The translations under genes and the position numbers were made by a program. Source: Nitrospira sp. (GTDB lineage: Bacteria; Nitrospirota; Nitrospiria; Nitrospirales; Nitrospiraceae). From it: a stretch of 64,000 bases of DNA. Position 1 is the first letter of the stretch. Every line of letters begins with the position of its first letter. The notes under the pieces were generated by a model, which was not told where the DNA came from, did not search any database, and saw only the letters and a program-made list of their open reading frames with translations. This document shows positions 15,644 through 25,592 of the stretch, one piece after another. The DNA lies in NCBI GenBank assembly GCA_024330965.1, contig JANDJL010000014.1, positions 1 to 64,000 on the forward strand. The letters are read 5' to 3'.

Positions 15644-18465
15644 GGCCGTTTAAACTTCCTTTCCACGGTCCGCTCAAGCTCCTCGACCACTCTGAGGCTT
15701 TTCAATAAAGATGGGATATGTTCTTGCACCGTCAGATTCAAGTTAATCGGCGGCACTGTCTTAAGATCCGGATTCTTCCCCTCCAATCGCGCGGTGAGCA
15801 GCAACATACCATTTTCGGCATAATCCACTCCGGTCCTGAGCACCGTGTAGTGAAAATTGCTCAACGCCTGAGCGACCAGATGGAGTTCGGCATTCGTCTC
15901 AGCGAGTGATTTCAAAGAATCCTCAGACGCAGCATAGCTAATGATTCCCCCTGAGGGCGACGCAATCAAGAGGCCGTCCTTGACCGTAACTCCCGACGGA
16001 GTGATCACAATCGGCAAGGTTCCATTCAACGTCCCCGTTCCCTTCAGGCCCCGATTGGGCTCAATACTCAAAATTTTGGCAAGATCCAGATCATGAAGAG
16101 AGAAGGTCATCTGATACTGAGAACGGGTTTGGTCCACGGTCCATCCGTCGCTCGTGATCGACCCACCGAACGCCTCGCACCTGACGGTCGACAATTCAAA
16201 AATCGGTGACGCATCAGCCAACCGCCATGTGCCTCCGATCCTCGCAGAACAATTGGTTATTTCGATACCCGATCGGATGGAGGCGACGGATACCTGAGCC
16301 GGTTCCACAGTGACGGCTGCGCTGGGGCCACCAGCCCGAATGGTCATAGTCGTAGTGGCGTTCTTAAACACAGAGTCCTCATACCGACCTGACAGTTTCT
16401 CCACCACTACCGTTCCCGTTCCCGACATCACTCGAAACTCTTCCCCCTGATTACCCCATCCGCCCACCCATAAAACGTCAAGCGTGGACGCTACCCGTCC
16501 TTCGACAACTTCAACAGGCCAGGGCATTTTTGTCACCAGATTGCTCAACCTGTGCTCCGCACCGTCGAAAGCAACGGGTCCGATGGTGGCATGGAGCATC
16601 CCTTCTCCTGTCGTCAGAGGTTGATCGATTTCCGCAAACACCAGGCGGTCTTGAAACGGAGCGTCAATATGAAGATCGGCCTTGATTCCCGCTTGATTAG
16701 CCAGAAATCGACCCTTCCAATCCGTCGGTTGTATTTTCCACGGCAGGAGATTTGGCGACACGCCTTGTAGCAAGAATTTCCCTTGCGTATGCCACGAACG
16801 CCCCGCCAATTCGGCCAGTTGCAACGTCAAGAGTCCCTGAGCCATGTGGACTTCTCGCCCCATGACCCTCAGCGACGGTATCTGAACTCCCATGGTCGCC
16901 GGCCCTCCGCTGCATCGAAGCACCGCCGTCTCACAGTGGAAGGGGAAAGAGTCCTGCCATTGAAACACGGCGTTCGGAATCAACACCGCTTCCCGTTCGA
17001 TCCGCCTCACTTTCACGGAAGAGGACGAGAACATCGTCCCCTGCACTTTTCCGCGTTTGATCCTCAAGCTTCCCCGGATATCGGCCGAGACTTCATGGGC
17101 GAACAGTGTTTCGGCCACGGCTCGGGGGAAGGATCCCAAGACACGATATGTTCCTTCCAGGGTCGAAAGTGCTCCCCCTTTCCATTCGACATGGGACGCT
17201 TCCGCCTCCACGACGAACGATTCCGGTGCCCGCCCATATCTGACGCGCACAGGGCTGACCACGACCATCCGCACAGGCGATTCGGACCAATACACCACCC
17301 CGTGAAGCGGTTGCGAAAGCTCGATCCGTACGGGCTGGTTTCCGCGCGGAACGATATTCCGCAGCGTTTCAGGAAAGAAGGACGCTTGGCCATTGATCAT
17401 CGCCGCAAGCGGCACGCCCGGCTCCAACGTCCATACCACCTCTTTTGCATCGCCCGTAAATGTGCCTTGATAGGCAATGCTGATATCGCTTGCGACCCCT
17501 TTGAGAGCCGGGAGGGTAATGGAGGCTGTGACGCCTCCCTCCAAACGGGTCCTAGGATCACGCCACAAGGTGGTCAGCGCCGTATCAGCCGCCGCCGTTC
17601 CCGCCCACTGAACGGTAACCCGTCCCGTCACTTTTCCCAAATCGGGACCGATCGGAACCAGCAACGCGATGAATGGGGCCAACTCGCGAACATTCACATC
17701 AAGCTGACCCGCAACTTGAATCTGCTCGCCACTCGAATGGGCCTGTGACTTCCATGAAATGATCGGAATAGTGTGAAGCCGCTGGGACACTAACTCGGCA
17801 GACCATGTACTGGCCGAGCTTCCTGAGACGGTCAACCCATAGGAAACGGTATTTTGTCCTTGAAATGACAGATGGCCATCCACTTCTCTATGCCGATACC
17901 GTATCAACCCGGAAATTGTCACTTTGCGAAGAGGGCCGGTCGCTTTTTCTCTAAAGACCGATACGCGATCCAAGCGCAATTCATCAAAGGGAAGAATCGG
18001 CAAGCGGTGCAACAGATCGTTGACGGTCAGAAAACTCCAGGGGAGTTCATCATCTTCTTCCGACTCCGTCACGTCGCCAGCCTCGTCGGCTGCTTGCCGA
18101 TGCGTCGTCAGCACTTGAACGGCGACGTCGGGAAGAAAGATGCTATCAACATGTCCCCGAACAAGCTGCGGCAAACTGTACCGGATTTCAGCATCCGTGA
18201 GCGACACCAATAGTTTTTCTCCGCCCAAATTTTGTTGGAGTGACACAACGGGCACATGGATTCCTCCAAAGCCTGGGTAGCCCAGTTGGACGATGACGTG
18301 TTCATAGCCATACCGGGAAAGTCCGCGCGCCAAGAGATACGACGCACCGAGAGGAAGAAGCAGATAGAGCCCCGCAAGAATGATGAGTCCCCAAAACAAC
18401 GGAAATTGATAGCGTTGTGCAAATGTCTCACCACTAAAAAAAGCCGGTCTCTTATTCATATTCAT
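15640..18465 (-). CDS. ydbH: YdbH-family AsmA-like envelope protein
   Basis: This 941-residue protein has one N-terminal membrane anchor (about residues 20-48) followed by a very long, strand-rich periplasmic part. The C-terminal region has the dicarboxylate-type DUF ending PINLNLTVQEHIPSLLKSLR, typical of YdbH. Members form beta-groove bridges that carry phospholipids between the inner and outer membranes, in parallel with TamB and YhdP. Order and spacing (ydbH, ynbE, ydbL, with a 4-bp overlap) match the enterobacterial operon. The protein is close to the usual length (about 880). The gene begins the transcription unit. An ATG six bases further in is an alternative start. Confidence 0.88.
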   Translation of the reverse strand: MNMNKRPAFFSGETFAQRYQFPLFWGLIILAGLYLLLPLGASYLLARGLSRYGYEHVIVQLGYPGFGGIHVPVVSLQQNLGGEKLLVSLTDAEIRYSLPQLVRGHVDSIFLPDVAVQVLTTHRQAADEAGDVTESEEDDELPWSFLTVNDLLHRLPILPFDELRLDRVSVFREKATGPLRKVTISGLIRYRHREVDGHLSFQGQNTVSYGLTVSGSSASTWSAELVSQRLHTIPIISWKSQAHSSGEQIQVAGQLDVNVRELAPFIALLVPIGPDLGKVTGRVTVQWAGTAAADTALTTLWRDPRTRLEGGVTASITLPALKGVASDISIAYQGTFTGDAKEVVWTLEPGVPLAAMINGQASFFPETLRNIVPRGNQPVRIELSQPLHGVVYWSESPVRMVVVSPVRVRYGRAPESFVVEAEASHVEWKGGALSTLEGTYRVLGSFPRAVAETLFAHEVSADIRGSLRIKRGKVQGTMFSSSSVKVRRIEREAVLIPNAVFQWQDSFPFHCETAVLRCSGGPATMGVQIPSLRVMGREVHMAQGLLTLQLAELAGRSWHTQGKFLLQGVSPNLLPWKIQPTDWKGRFLANQAGIKADLHIDAPFQDRLVFAEIDQPLTTGEGMLHATIGPVAFDGAEHRLSNLVTKMPWPVEVVEGRVASTLDVLWVGGWGNQGEEFRVMSGTGTVVVEKLSGRYEDSVFKNATTTMTIRAGGPSAAVTVEPAQVSVASIRSGIEITNCSARIGGTWRLADASPIFELSTVRCEAFGGSITSDGWTVDQTRSQYQMTFSLHDLDLAKILSIEPNRGLKGTGTLNGTLPIVITPSGVTVKDGLLIASPSGGIISYAASEDSLKSLAETNAELHLVAQALSNFHYTVLRTGVDYAENGMLLLTARLEGKNPDLKTVPPINLNLTVQEHIPSLLKSLRVVEELERTVERKFKRP

Positions 18466-19168
18466 AGCGCCAAGTAAGCACGGCCATCGGTGGGGCCGTT
18501 TTACGCCGGCGTCATTTCATCGTTCCAGCCATCATTGTGCGATCAAACGAATCGAACAATCTGTCCGACTCTCCCTGATCGAACCTCTGTGACATCCGTC
18601 ATCCTTGCCCACAGACGCCACTCGATGAGAACGACGACGTTAGTGAAGATGCGCCTACTGGCCGCAAGCTGAACTGCCCACGGCGGCGGCAACATTACGC
18701 GACGTGTGTTACAGCACGATGTGGCGCTGATGAGGAGCGCGGACACGCGACTGCGCGACGTCGGCTTGATGGTTTCAACCTCCGCGCCGAAGAAACACTG
18801 GATGAACCGCTGGTATCACAACGGTTTCGTCCGTTCAAGACGAAAATTCGACAACATGGCGACAGAAACGACACCGCCTCGCTGCCCTGCCTCAAGCCTC
18901 CCCGACGTCCCTCTCGTCGCCCACGCCGACCGAGATTTCTTCAAGAGAACACGCTTCTCCTTCAGAAAAGAAATGACCAGGGTTCCACACCAGAACCTTG
19001 GAACCAAGCGGAGCTGGAGCATGACGATTCCGCAAAGGTGATCACTCTGTTCTTTTCTCTTCCGTCTTTCTTCTTGCCCTCTTGTGTTTCCCGTTGCACT
19101 CCCGTAAGAACAAGGGAACAGACATCGGATATTTCCATCCTGTCATGGGTCTTTGAGGAACTTCTCAG
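18466..19168. other. 700-bp gap without a supported gene
   Basis: This divergent gap lies between ydbH (minus strand) and the P-II-like gene (plus strand) and must contain both promoters. The longest open frame (18706-19041, plus) is rich in Arg, Pro and Ser and has no ribosome site. I see no IS ends, tRNA or clear palindromes. Confidence 0.4.
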
Positions 19169-19474
19169 ATGAAAATGTTGCTGATCGTTTTTCGAGAAGT
19201 GATGGCGCCCCACGTGCACGCCCTGTTGAAAGAACACGGCATCACGGCGTTTACCGAACTGCACAACGTCGCAGGCACAGGAATGACCGGTCCCACTGTT
19301 CAATTTTCTCTCTCGGCCGACGCCAATCGTATGATCTTCGCGGCAGTCTCCGAACCAGTCGCCAACCGTCTCATTGACGGATTGACGACGTTCCGGGAGA
19401 AACACATGAGACGACAGAACGACAATCTTGTTCCGCTTCACGCCTTTATCCTCCCTTGCGAACAGGTGGTATAG
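19169..19474 (+). CDS. P-II-like protein of the PG0541 transporter-associated family
   Basis: This 101-residue ferredoxin-fold protein resembles the PG0541 family, small relatives of nitrogen regulator P-II. It has the pattern of an N-terminal strand MKMLLIVFREVMAPHV, a middle EHGITAFTELHNVAGTG, and a C-terminal LVPLHAFILPCEQVV. The family is usually encoded next to RND efflux pumps, but no efflux gene is near here. It lacks the P-II uridylylation Tyr loop. A GAGGA ribosome site lies about 9 bases before the ATG. Its ligand and partner are unknown. Confidence 0.7.
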   Translation: MKMLLIVFREVMAPHVHALLKEHGITAFTELHNVAGTGMTGPTVQFSLSADANRMIFAAVSEPVANRLIDGLTTFREKHMRRQNDNLVPLHAFILPCEQVV

Positions 19475-19749
19475 GCGTCACCGATCATCACTCACGATCG
19501 AAACCGGTCCTCTCTTTTCAGCCCTCTTCCCGTCATCCTGCACGGCATTGTCCCATCCCTGTCGCGAAATCCATACAGAATGCTTCGCCGCGACAAAGAC
19601 CATGATGCCGAATGCCTTTCGTTTTATCACGTCACATGACGATAGATCGCGATGGAACTCACGGCATATGACTTGCGAGTTCCATAGACGGAATTCGACG
19701 CCGACGACATTCGCGGCATAACACGAATCTCAACCAACTAGGGTGATCT

Positions 19750-20511
19750 ATGTTTCCAACGCCGATTCATCCAAGAAGAACCAATTATCAAGTCGGTCGA
19801 TTGGCTCCATCCAAAATGTGGATGCACCCGTTCTCCCTGACAGTGACAACCGTCTGCTCCTTCATGCTCTGGAGCGCCGTCTCACATGCAGCCACGTTGA
19901 CATGGAGCGCAAATACCGAATCGGACCTCGCGGGCTATCGCGTCTATCAATGCACCCAACTGCCCTGCAGCCGAACAGCCGGCACAGCCTCACTTTTTGC
20001 CATCTTGGGGACGGTGACCCGTCTTGATATTGGAACACCGACAACGGTCCGGCACTATGTGGTAACAGCCTACGATCTCAATAATAACGAATCGAGTGAA
20101 AGCAACGTCGCCACCTACACTCCGCCGTCTTCTCCCCCTGCGCCGCCCGTCATCAGCGTTAATCCGACCAGCCTGTCCTTCACCGCGGTGCAAGGCAACG
20201 GCAATCCTTCTCCTCAGACACTCACCATCAGCAATGCAGGCGGAGGCACCCTAACCTGGTCATCCAGCGACAATGCAGCATGGTTGACGCATACGCCGCA
20301 ATCAGGGACAGGCGGTGGCTCCATCACAGTGAGTGTCGCGACTGATTCTCTGGAGGCCGGCACTTATGCGGCGACTCTGACGCTGAGCGCGACGGGGGCT
20401 TCCAGCGTGACGGTGCCTGTAACTGTCACCGTGACTGCGCCTACAGTCGCTCGCCCTCCCAGGCCGTTGAATCTTCAGTTGCGATCGGTGGTGCCACGAG
20501 GCGCACGATAA
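19750..20511 (+). CDS. Exported protein with fibronectin-III-like and BACON-like domains
   Basis: This protein of up to 253 residues has a signal peptide that begins at an internal Met (about residue 23 or 25) and ends SAVSHA-ATLTW. The mature part starts with a short fibronectin type III-like unit (LTWSANTESDLAGYRVYQC to SNVATYTPP). A Pro-rich linker follows, then a domain of about 85 residues starting ISVNPTSLSFTAVQGNGNP and running through GGGTLTWSSSD to TYAATLTLSATG. The last part is the pattern of BACON-like domains, which often bind carbohydrate or sit on the cell surface. The start is uncertain: 19750 has a weak AGGGTGA site, while 19816 or 19822 would give a cleaner signal peptide. 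Confidence 0.7.
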   Translation: MFPTPIHPRRTNYQVGRLAPSKMWMHPFSLTVTTVCSFMLWSAVSHAATLTWSANTESDLAGYRVYQCTQLPCSRTAGTASLFAILGTVTRLDIGTPTTVRHYVVTAYDLNNNESSESNVATYTPPSSPPAPPVISVNPTSLSFTAVQGNGNPSPQTLTISNAGGGTLTWSSSDNAAWLTHTPQSGTGGGSITVSVATDSLEAGTYAATLTLSATGASSVTVPVTVTVTAPTVARPPRPLNLQLRSVVPRGAR

Positions 20512-20719
20512 CCAACGAGCACCATGCTCGTCCTTATCGACACTCTCCCATCACTTAGAAGGTGGAGGAAGTTCAACGGCAAGGCGCTCACGAGCTGATC
20601 CTCCTTCCTCCCCTTCTTGGCCTACTGCTCTCGTTTCAATTCACAAACCACCTCGCTTCGCGTTAGAGTAGACCCTCATCGGAGATCTGAATCCATCTTA
20701 AAGGAAACATCGGCCGACC

Positions 20720-22081
20720 ATGGCATACAGTCCGACCCGTTTCGAGCAATTCGCCAAACACGATCTGTGGAATTCGGACCTTTCCACATTACCGTTGCTG
20801 CAGCGAGCGGTCATGCATTCGCTTCGCCTCATCATCGCGGTGGCCCTTGAATTTCGCCCACGTCTGCTCGACGCTCGCGCGGCCGGGCTTGTGTTTACCA
20901 CGCTCTTGTCGCTGGTTCCGTTTCTTGCCGTCACGTTTTCGGTCCTGAAAGCCTTCGGAGTGCATCATCAAATCGAGCCGGTGCTGGCCCAAGCACTCGA
21001 ACCCCTCGGCCCCAAGAGCTTGGAGATTACCAGCCGCATCATCGACTTCGTTGATAACCTCAAAATCGGGGTATTAGGCACTGTCGGCGTGGCAAGCCTC
21101 ATTTATACGAGTTACTCCCTCGTGGACAAGATCGAACAGGCCTTGAACGCCATATGGATGGTTCGCCAAGGACGTCCCTGGAATCGTAAATTCACGGATT
21201 ATCTCAGCGTGGTCTTGGTGGGGCCCGTGCTGATCTTCACGGCCTTCGGTGTCTTGGCGTCTCTCCAGAGCCACACCGTGGTTCGATGGCTCATGGACCT
21301 AGAGCCCTTCGGCTCGCTGTTTTTATGGACCGCCGAGCTTGTTCCCTTTCTTGTGCTCTGGGGGGTCTTTACCTTCTTTTACAAGTTTATTCCCTATACC
21401 CGTGTTCGAGTGACGTCTGCCTTGGTGGGAGGGATCTCTGCGGCCATCCTGTGGGGCGTCGCCGGAGAAGTGTTTGCCAAATTCGTCGCCGCGTCCGCCA
21501 AATACAGCGCGATCTATTCCAGCTTTGCCGTACTGATTTTATTTCTCCTTTGGCTTTACACCGGCTGGATGATCATTCTCATCGGTGCTCAGTTCTCATT
21601 CTTTCATCAACATCCGACCGCGTACCTCTCTCGTCAACTCTGGCAACAAGGTACACCGGCATTTCGTGAGCGTATCACTTTGAATCTGTTGTTGACCCTG
21701 GCCTGCCAACACCTTCAAGGAACCCCTCCCCTCCGCATCCCTGACCTTGCGATCAAACTGAACCTGCCGGACGAACTGGTGGCCGAAGAATTGGAACGTT
21801 TGATCGAAGCGGACATGGTCGGTCTCGTCAAGGAACCGGAGGGCGTCAGTCTAATCAAGGCCCCCGAGTTGATTACGATCAAAGAAATTCTCGACATCGT
21901 CCGAGATGGCGGTCCCGGCGGAACAAGCGGGCACCTGCCTTCCAACGATCCACTCGAAACCCTCCTCCGACGACGCGATGAAGCGGTAGCCCAGTCGCTT
22001 GCGGGACAGACGTTGCGCTCGCTGGCCGAACAACGGATGTCTGCAGTCATGCCAGCCAAGAGCCAAACGACGACTTGCTGA
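20720..22081 (+). CDS. YihY/BrkB-family inner-membrane protein
   Basis: This 453-residue protein has six membrane segments of the YihY/virulence factor BrkB family. Typical stretches are RAAGLVFTTLLSLVPFLAV, SLVDKIEQALNAIW, and the late LILFLLWLYTGWMIILIGAQ. The family was once misnamed ribonuclease BN. Its function is unknown, with a proposed role as a transporter or envelope factor. The soluble C-terminal 150 residues look like a winged-helix tail (IPDLAIKLNLPDELVAEELE), found in many but not all members. The ATG follows GACC without a clear ribosome site. Confidence 0.88.
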   Translation: MAYSPTRFEQFAKHDLWNSDLSTLPLLQRAVMHSLRLIIAVALEFRPRLLDARAAGLVFTTLLSLVPFLAVTFSVLKAFGVHHQIEPVLAQALEPLGPKSLEITSRIIDFVDNLKIGVLGTVGVASLIYTSYSLVDKIEQALNAIWMVRQGRPWNRKFTDYLSVVLVGPVLIFTAFGVLASLQSHTVVRWLMDLEPFGSLFLWTAELVPFLVLWGVFTFFYKFIPYTRVRVTSALVGGISAAILWGVAGEVFAKFVAASAKYSAIYSSFAVLILFLLWLYTGWMIILIGAQFSFFHQHPTAYLSRQLWQQGTPAFRERITLNLLLTLACQHLQGTPPLRIPDLAIKLNLPDELVAEELERLIEADMVGLVKEPEGVSLIKAPELITIKEILDIVRDGGPGGTSGHLPSNDPLETLLRRRDEAVAQSLAGQTLRSLAEQRMSAVMPAKSQTTTC

Positions 22082-22330
22082 GCTACCCCCATCCCTCTTT
22101 GTTTTTCTCTGTATCTCTCGCGATACGATGTGAGTGTTCTGGATACGTCATCCAGCCGGTTCTTTGCCGATTGGTGACGTTTTTCCGCTGCTTGGGCGAT
22201 GGAACGAATCTAGCTAATTCCACCATGCCGGCAAAATAACAGATGATCTGAATCGCGGCGCACGGTCCAGATCGATCGATTCATCAACGGTCAGAGACCT
22301 CATTCATCACGATACAGGAGGAGTATTATG

Positions 22331-22714
22331 ATGTCTCCCACTCATCTCTTCATGTTTTCGATGATCTTGATCTCGCTTTTCACGGTTCCACCATCAGTCA
22401 GCGCGGCGCCGGCGACGAAAGTCAAGCCGTCTGAGACCACGCCGGAGACAGAACGGCGCCAAATCGCAACCCTCATTGACATCAATTCAGCCACGCTTGC
22501 CGACTTGCGATCACTCCCCGGCGTTGGAACCGTCACCGCCGAAAAGATCGTGGCCGGTCGCCCCTATGCATCCATCGACGACTTGAAAGCTCGCAAAATC
22601 GTGTCGGTCAAAACGTATGACAAGATTCGTGACCGGGTTAGCGTCGCATCTTCCAAGGGCGCGCCCCATCGCGAGCGCGAGCAACCGGCTACGCCGAAGT
22701 CTGGTAACCACTGA
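22331..22714 (+). CDS. ComEA-like helix-hairpin-helix protein, exported
   Basis: This 127-residue protein has a signal peptide (SPTHLFMFSMILISLFTVPP, cleavage near VSA-AP). A C-terminal helix-hairpin-helix unit follows: DINSATLADLRSLPGVGTVT, then AEKIVAGRPYASIDDL. This is the ComEA DNA-binding fold, used in many bacteria to pull transforming DNA across the periplasm, although single-domain members are widespread without competence. AGGAGGAG at 22316-22323 gives an ideal spacing (7 bases) to the ATG at 22331. The ATG at 22328 just before it is too close. A strong hairpin follows the gene. Confidence 0.85.
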   Translation: MSPTHLFMFSMILISLFTVPPSVSAAPATKVKPSETTPETERRQIATLIDINSATLADLRSLPGVGTVTAEKIVAGRPYASIDDLKARKIVSVKTYDKIRDRVSVASSKGAPHREREQPATPKSGNH

Positions 22715-22730
22715 GTCGCTATACGAGCCG

Positions 22731-22763
22731 GTCGGCGACTCCCCGTTGCGGGGGGTCGCCGAC
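22731..22763 (+). terminator. Strong GC hairpin after the ComEA-like gene
   Basis: GTCGGCGACTCCCC and GGGGGTCGCCGAC form a near-perfect stem of about 13 bp with a small loop, starting 17 bases after the stop codon. No long T-run follows (TGCTTCAT), so it may be a weak intrinsic terminator or an mRNA 3'-end stabiliser. Confidence 0.6.
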
Positions 22764-22956
22764 TGCTTCATACTGTAGGACATTCCTCTCCAACGACGTC
22801 TTCACGGGCAAAGCAACCACAAAACCGGGCAGGTGACCTTATCGACCTTTCCCTGTACAATAATTTTCGTCCTCAGCCTCTACAGTGATCACGGTCACAC
22901 AACGGGAATTATCTCTTCAACTCTAGACGGAGACTCGCCGTCGGAGGAACAAAGCA

Positions 22957-23160
22957 ATGAGCGCGTTCGGGACTGGCATCGCGGGACTGATCGGCGGAGT
23001 GGTGATCCTGATGAGTCTCTTTTCTTTTTCTCAAAAAAACTGGAAAGCGGGGTTCCTCTGGCTGCTTTCCGGACTTATTCTTATCGCTCTGTTGACGTTT
23101 CTTGACAGACCAGGTTCTCAGTGGTCGCAATCCAGAGATACGCAGGTGACCCGCGAATAA
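22957..23160 (+). CDS. Small inner-membrane protein of unknown function
   Basis: This 67-residue protein has two predicted membrane segments, about residues 5-23 (TGIAGLIGGVVILMSLFSF) and 30-47 (AGFLWLLSGLILIALLTF), joined by a short positive loop QKNWK. The C-terminal tail is polar. A GGAGGA ribosome site sits about 8 bases before the ATG, which supports real translation. I recognise no family. It stands alone between the ComEA-like and GNAT genes on the same strand. Confidence 0.65.
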   Translation: MSAFGTGIAGLIGGVVILMSLFSFSQKNWKAGFLWLLSGLILIALLTFLDRPGSQWSQSRDTQVTRE

Positions 23161-23440
23161 CCATCACCCCTTATTGGAGAGAGAGAGGCGGAGGAGGCCA
23201 CGTCCCATACAGGGGGCCGTCATTAGAATCTGGACAACGCCGGTGATCATGACGCACTTCGACCCAAGAGCTGGAGATGACGGATGGTTTCTTTCGTTCG
23301 ACCGATCCGACGGACCGACTGTGGTCGCCGTGGAACGGCACGCCTCACAATATCGGCGCTGAGCCGTCATCCCGAAGCCCTTGGCATTCCGGCTGATTGC
23401 GCCAATCGATTCATACCGTTGTCTTCCGGAGGTTTCATTC

Positions 23441-23911
23441 ATGGTTTCCATTCGTTCTGCTACCGAAAACGACTTTCCCTCGATCTTACACGTTCAACGG
23501 GCCGCATTTGGAGAATATGCCCGTATCTACCACGTGAGCGGATGGACGACCGAAACGATCGAACATCTTAAAGAAGATGCAAAAACCAAGCACATTGTGG
23601 TCATCGAATCGGAGGGAACGATCGTCGGATCCGTTCGCTTCTGGACAGTGGGCGGGGTGTGCGTCATCCGGCTGCTGTCCGTTGATCCTGCATCTCAGGG
23701 GCGAGGCCTCGGAAAACAACTGATGGGCGAAGTCGAGCGCAGAGCAACGGACGCCCACAAACTCTATGCCTGTACCATGCTTCGCACACCCAGAAACATT
23801 CATTTTTTCTTGAGCCTCGGGTATAAGGCCGAAGCCCTCCTCCCTGATCACTACGATCATCTTGATTTGATCTGTTTTGCGAAGTATCGACCGAACCAGA
23901 GGGAAATGTGA
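23441..23911 (+). CDS. GNAT-family N-acetyltransferase
   Basis: This 156-residue single-domain GNAT protein begins MVSIRSATENDFPSILHVQR. The acetyl-CoA loop is in LSVDPASQGRGLGKQLM (Q/RxxGxG/A), and the fold ends with HFFLSLGYKAE. The ATG at 23441 has a GGAGG site 8 bases upstream; the frame stays open to 23381 but without family character. It transfers an acetyl group from acetyl-CoA to an amine. The acceptor (protein N-terminus, polyamine, antibiotic or other) cannot be read from sequence. Confidence 0.85.
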   Translation: MVSIRSATENDFPSILHVQRAAFGEYARIYHVSGWTTETIEHLKEDAKTKHIVVIESEGTIVGSVRFWTVGGVCVIRLLSVDPASQGRGLGKQLMGEVERRATDAHKLYACTMLRTPRNIHFFLSLGYKAEALLPDHYDHLDLICFAKYRPNQREM

Positions 23912-23970
23912 AAGAGCACGGTCTCGGCAACACGAAGCCGTCTCATACCATTCATACAATGGAGCCGCCT

Positions 23971-24549
23971 ATGTCAGCCGCGTTGAAATTCCTCATGTTG
24001 GCGACGTCACTGGGCATTCTCTCGGGATGCGTTGACTCAACCAAGTCCCCTTATGTCGACGTTCATGACCTTGTCGTGCACATAAACGACGCCCGATCCC
24101 TCGCCGAGGCAGGAAGCGCCGACGACCAATACCGTCTCGGCGTGCGATACGAACGTTTCGCGCTCGACTATCAAGAAGCGGTTCGCTGGTATCGCATGGC
24201 CGCTCAAGGAGACCATCCGGATGCCATGTATCGCCTCTGCATCCTGTCGGACCGAGGGCTGGGTCTGCCTCAAGATCACCAAGAAGCAGTACGATGGTGT
24301 CGCCTTGCAGCCGATTCAGGGCAAGCAAGCGCCATGTTGATCATCGGCGGTTTTTTCGAACGGGGACGCGGCGTTCCCAAAGATCTGATGCAAGCCTATC
24401 ACTGGTACAATCTGGCGGCCGCCCATGGTCTTGAGGAGGGAGCCACGCGACGAGACCGACTCGCCGGTGCCATGACGGTCACGCAGATCGCTCACGCGCA
24501 AGACCTGACCAGAAACTGGAAGCCGAAAATTCAGGCTCCATCAGAATAA
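23971..24549 (+). CDS. Sel1-repeat lipoprotein
   Basis: This 192-residue protein has a lipoprotein signal (ALKFLMLATSLGILSGC, lipobox LSGC) and then three Sel1-like repeats: AGSADDQYRLGVRYER, the DYQEAVRWYRMAAQGDHPDA unit, and DLMQAYHWYNLAAAHG. Each repeat is a helix pair that usually makes a protein-binding scaffold. The ATG at 23971 is preferred because GGAG lies 7 bases upstream and the signal starts at once. In-frame upstream starts at 23908 and 23959 overlap or abut the GNAT gene. It is probably anchored in the outer or inner membrane facing the periplasm. Confidence 0.8.
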   Translation: MSAALKFLMLATSLGILSGCVDSTKSPYVDVHDLVVHINDARSLAEAGSADDQYRLGVRYERFALDYQEAVRWYRMAAQGDHPDAMYRLCILSDRGLGLPQDHQEAVRWCRLAADSGQASAMLIIGGFFERGRGVPKDLMQAYHWYNLAAAHGLEEGATRRDRLAGAMTVTQIAHAQDLTRNWKPKIQAPSE

Positions 24550-24661
24550 CGATCCGCCGACTCGGACTTCCGGAGAACAGAGCACAACCGGCTTCTTGAC
24601 GATGTGAACAGGAGAGAGATCTCCATACCCCGCTTACCCAGGCATTCGGCGCTGACTTCCA

Positions 24662-25437
24662 CCCCACAACCATGCCGTTCGGCCCGTCAAGCTTGATGAC
24701 CCAACTACGGGCGAATCCGACTTCCCTCAGCCATCGTTGGCAGTCCCACCGGTCAAGCCGACCCCTCCGAAAATTTCAATCAACCTGTTCAGGCTCATCA
24801 ACAAACCGAATACGTTCTTTCTCCACTCGTCATCAATCAGGGCATCATGAACGATCCAACCCTGCCGCCGGAAGAAACGGCCGAGTAAGCCTTGCGGAAC
24901 ACGATGAGTTTCTCGTTGAGACTCACGTTGTGAAGGACATGGCCTGTGATAACGACATGAATCTTCGGGAGGGGTCCTTGAAAAAATTCCCCGGATAGAA
25001 GTGCGATCAAGCGGCGAGTCCCTTCCCTGATGTACAACTCAAAGATCGGCTGAACACCTGGCAAGTCCATCCCGCCGCCCATCAAGTGTTTGTGGGCCGA
25101 CGCCACCGCCACGACGCCTTGAGCGCAACCGAAATCAACAAACGTCTTTACTGCTTCCAGGAAAATTTCTGCGCGATGCCGCGGGCCGATCCGATGCTAA
25201 GAGCCGTCATGGCCTTGAGAAACGCTGCCAGCTTGGCCGGATTCAAGTACAGCATGTCGCAGAAATCTCAGCCGGACCAACCCTCATTCTTCGTCGTCCC
25301 GGTCCGAAGCACATTCGTCAAGCCTCCCCAAGATCCATAGAGGCAGACGTCGGCCATCTCCGACATCCCGCCGATGTACGATGGTTTGTTCCGGTCAAGA
25401 AAGAGAGCCGTCTCCGGCGTATTGCGATATCGTGATC
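24662..25437 (-). pseudogene. Decayed class I SAM methyltransferase (O-methyltransferase type)
   Basis: Reading the minus strand from 25437 downwards recovers an almost complete methyltransferase, but only by changing frame. First segment: RYRNTPETALFLDRNKPSYI, then an in-frame TGA at 25268-25270, then LYLNPAKLAAFLKAMTALSI and GIAQKFSWK. A frameshift near 25150 leads to KTFVDFGCAQG (SAM motif I), DLPGVQPIFELYI and VVITGHVLHNVSL. A second shift near 24845 leads to HDALIDDE and NVFGLLMSLNRLIE, and a third near 24735 to CQRWLREVGFARSW. So one stop and at least three frameshifts break the gene. The first 80 or so residues of a normal family member are missing. It is clearly not functional as a single protein. 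Confidence 0.8.
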
Positions 25438-25592
25438 CCGCGCGTTGATGTCGGCCAGAGACAATGCCGCTCGCCTCACGTTCATCACTGCTTGGGAGTA
25501 TGAGAGAAAGCCGACGTCCGTTCTCTCAGCCACGGGGCATTCATCCCGTGCGACACCCTTCGGGAACCGGTAGGGCTACTGAGTTCTCCTCG

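Noticed and set aside
16783..17748. Plus-strand open frame (321 codons)
   Set aside because: Antisense to ydbH; no domain and shadow-like composition.
18706..19041. 111-codon open frame in the ydbH/P-II gap
   Set aside because: No ribosome site, Arg/Pro/Ser-rich composition and no family.
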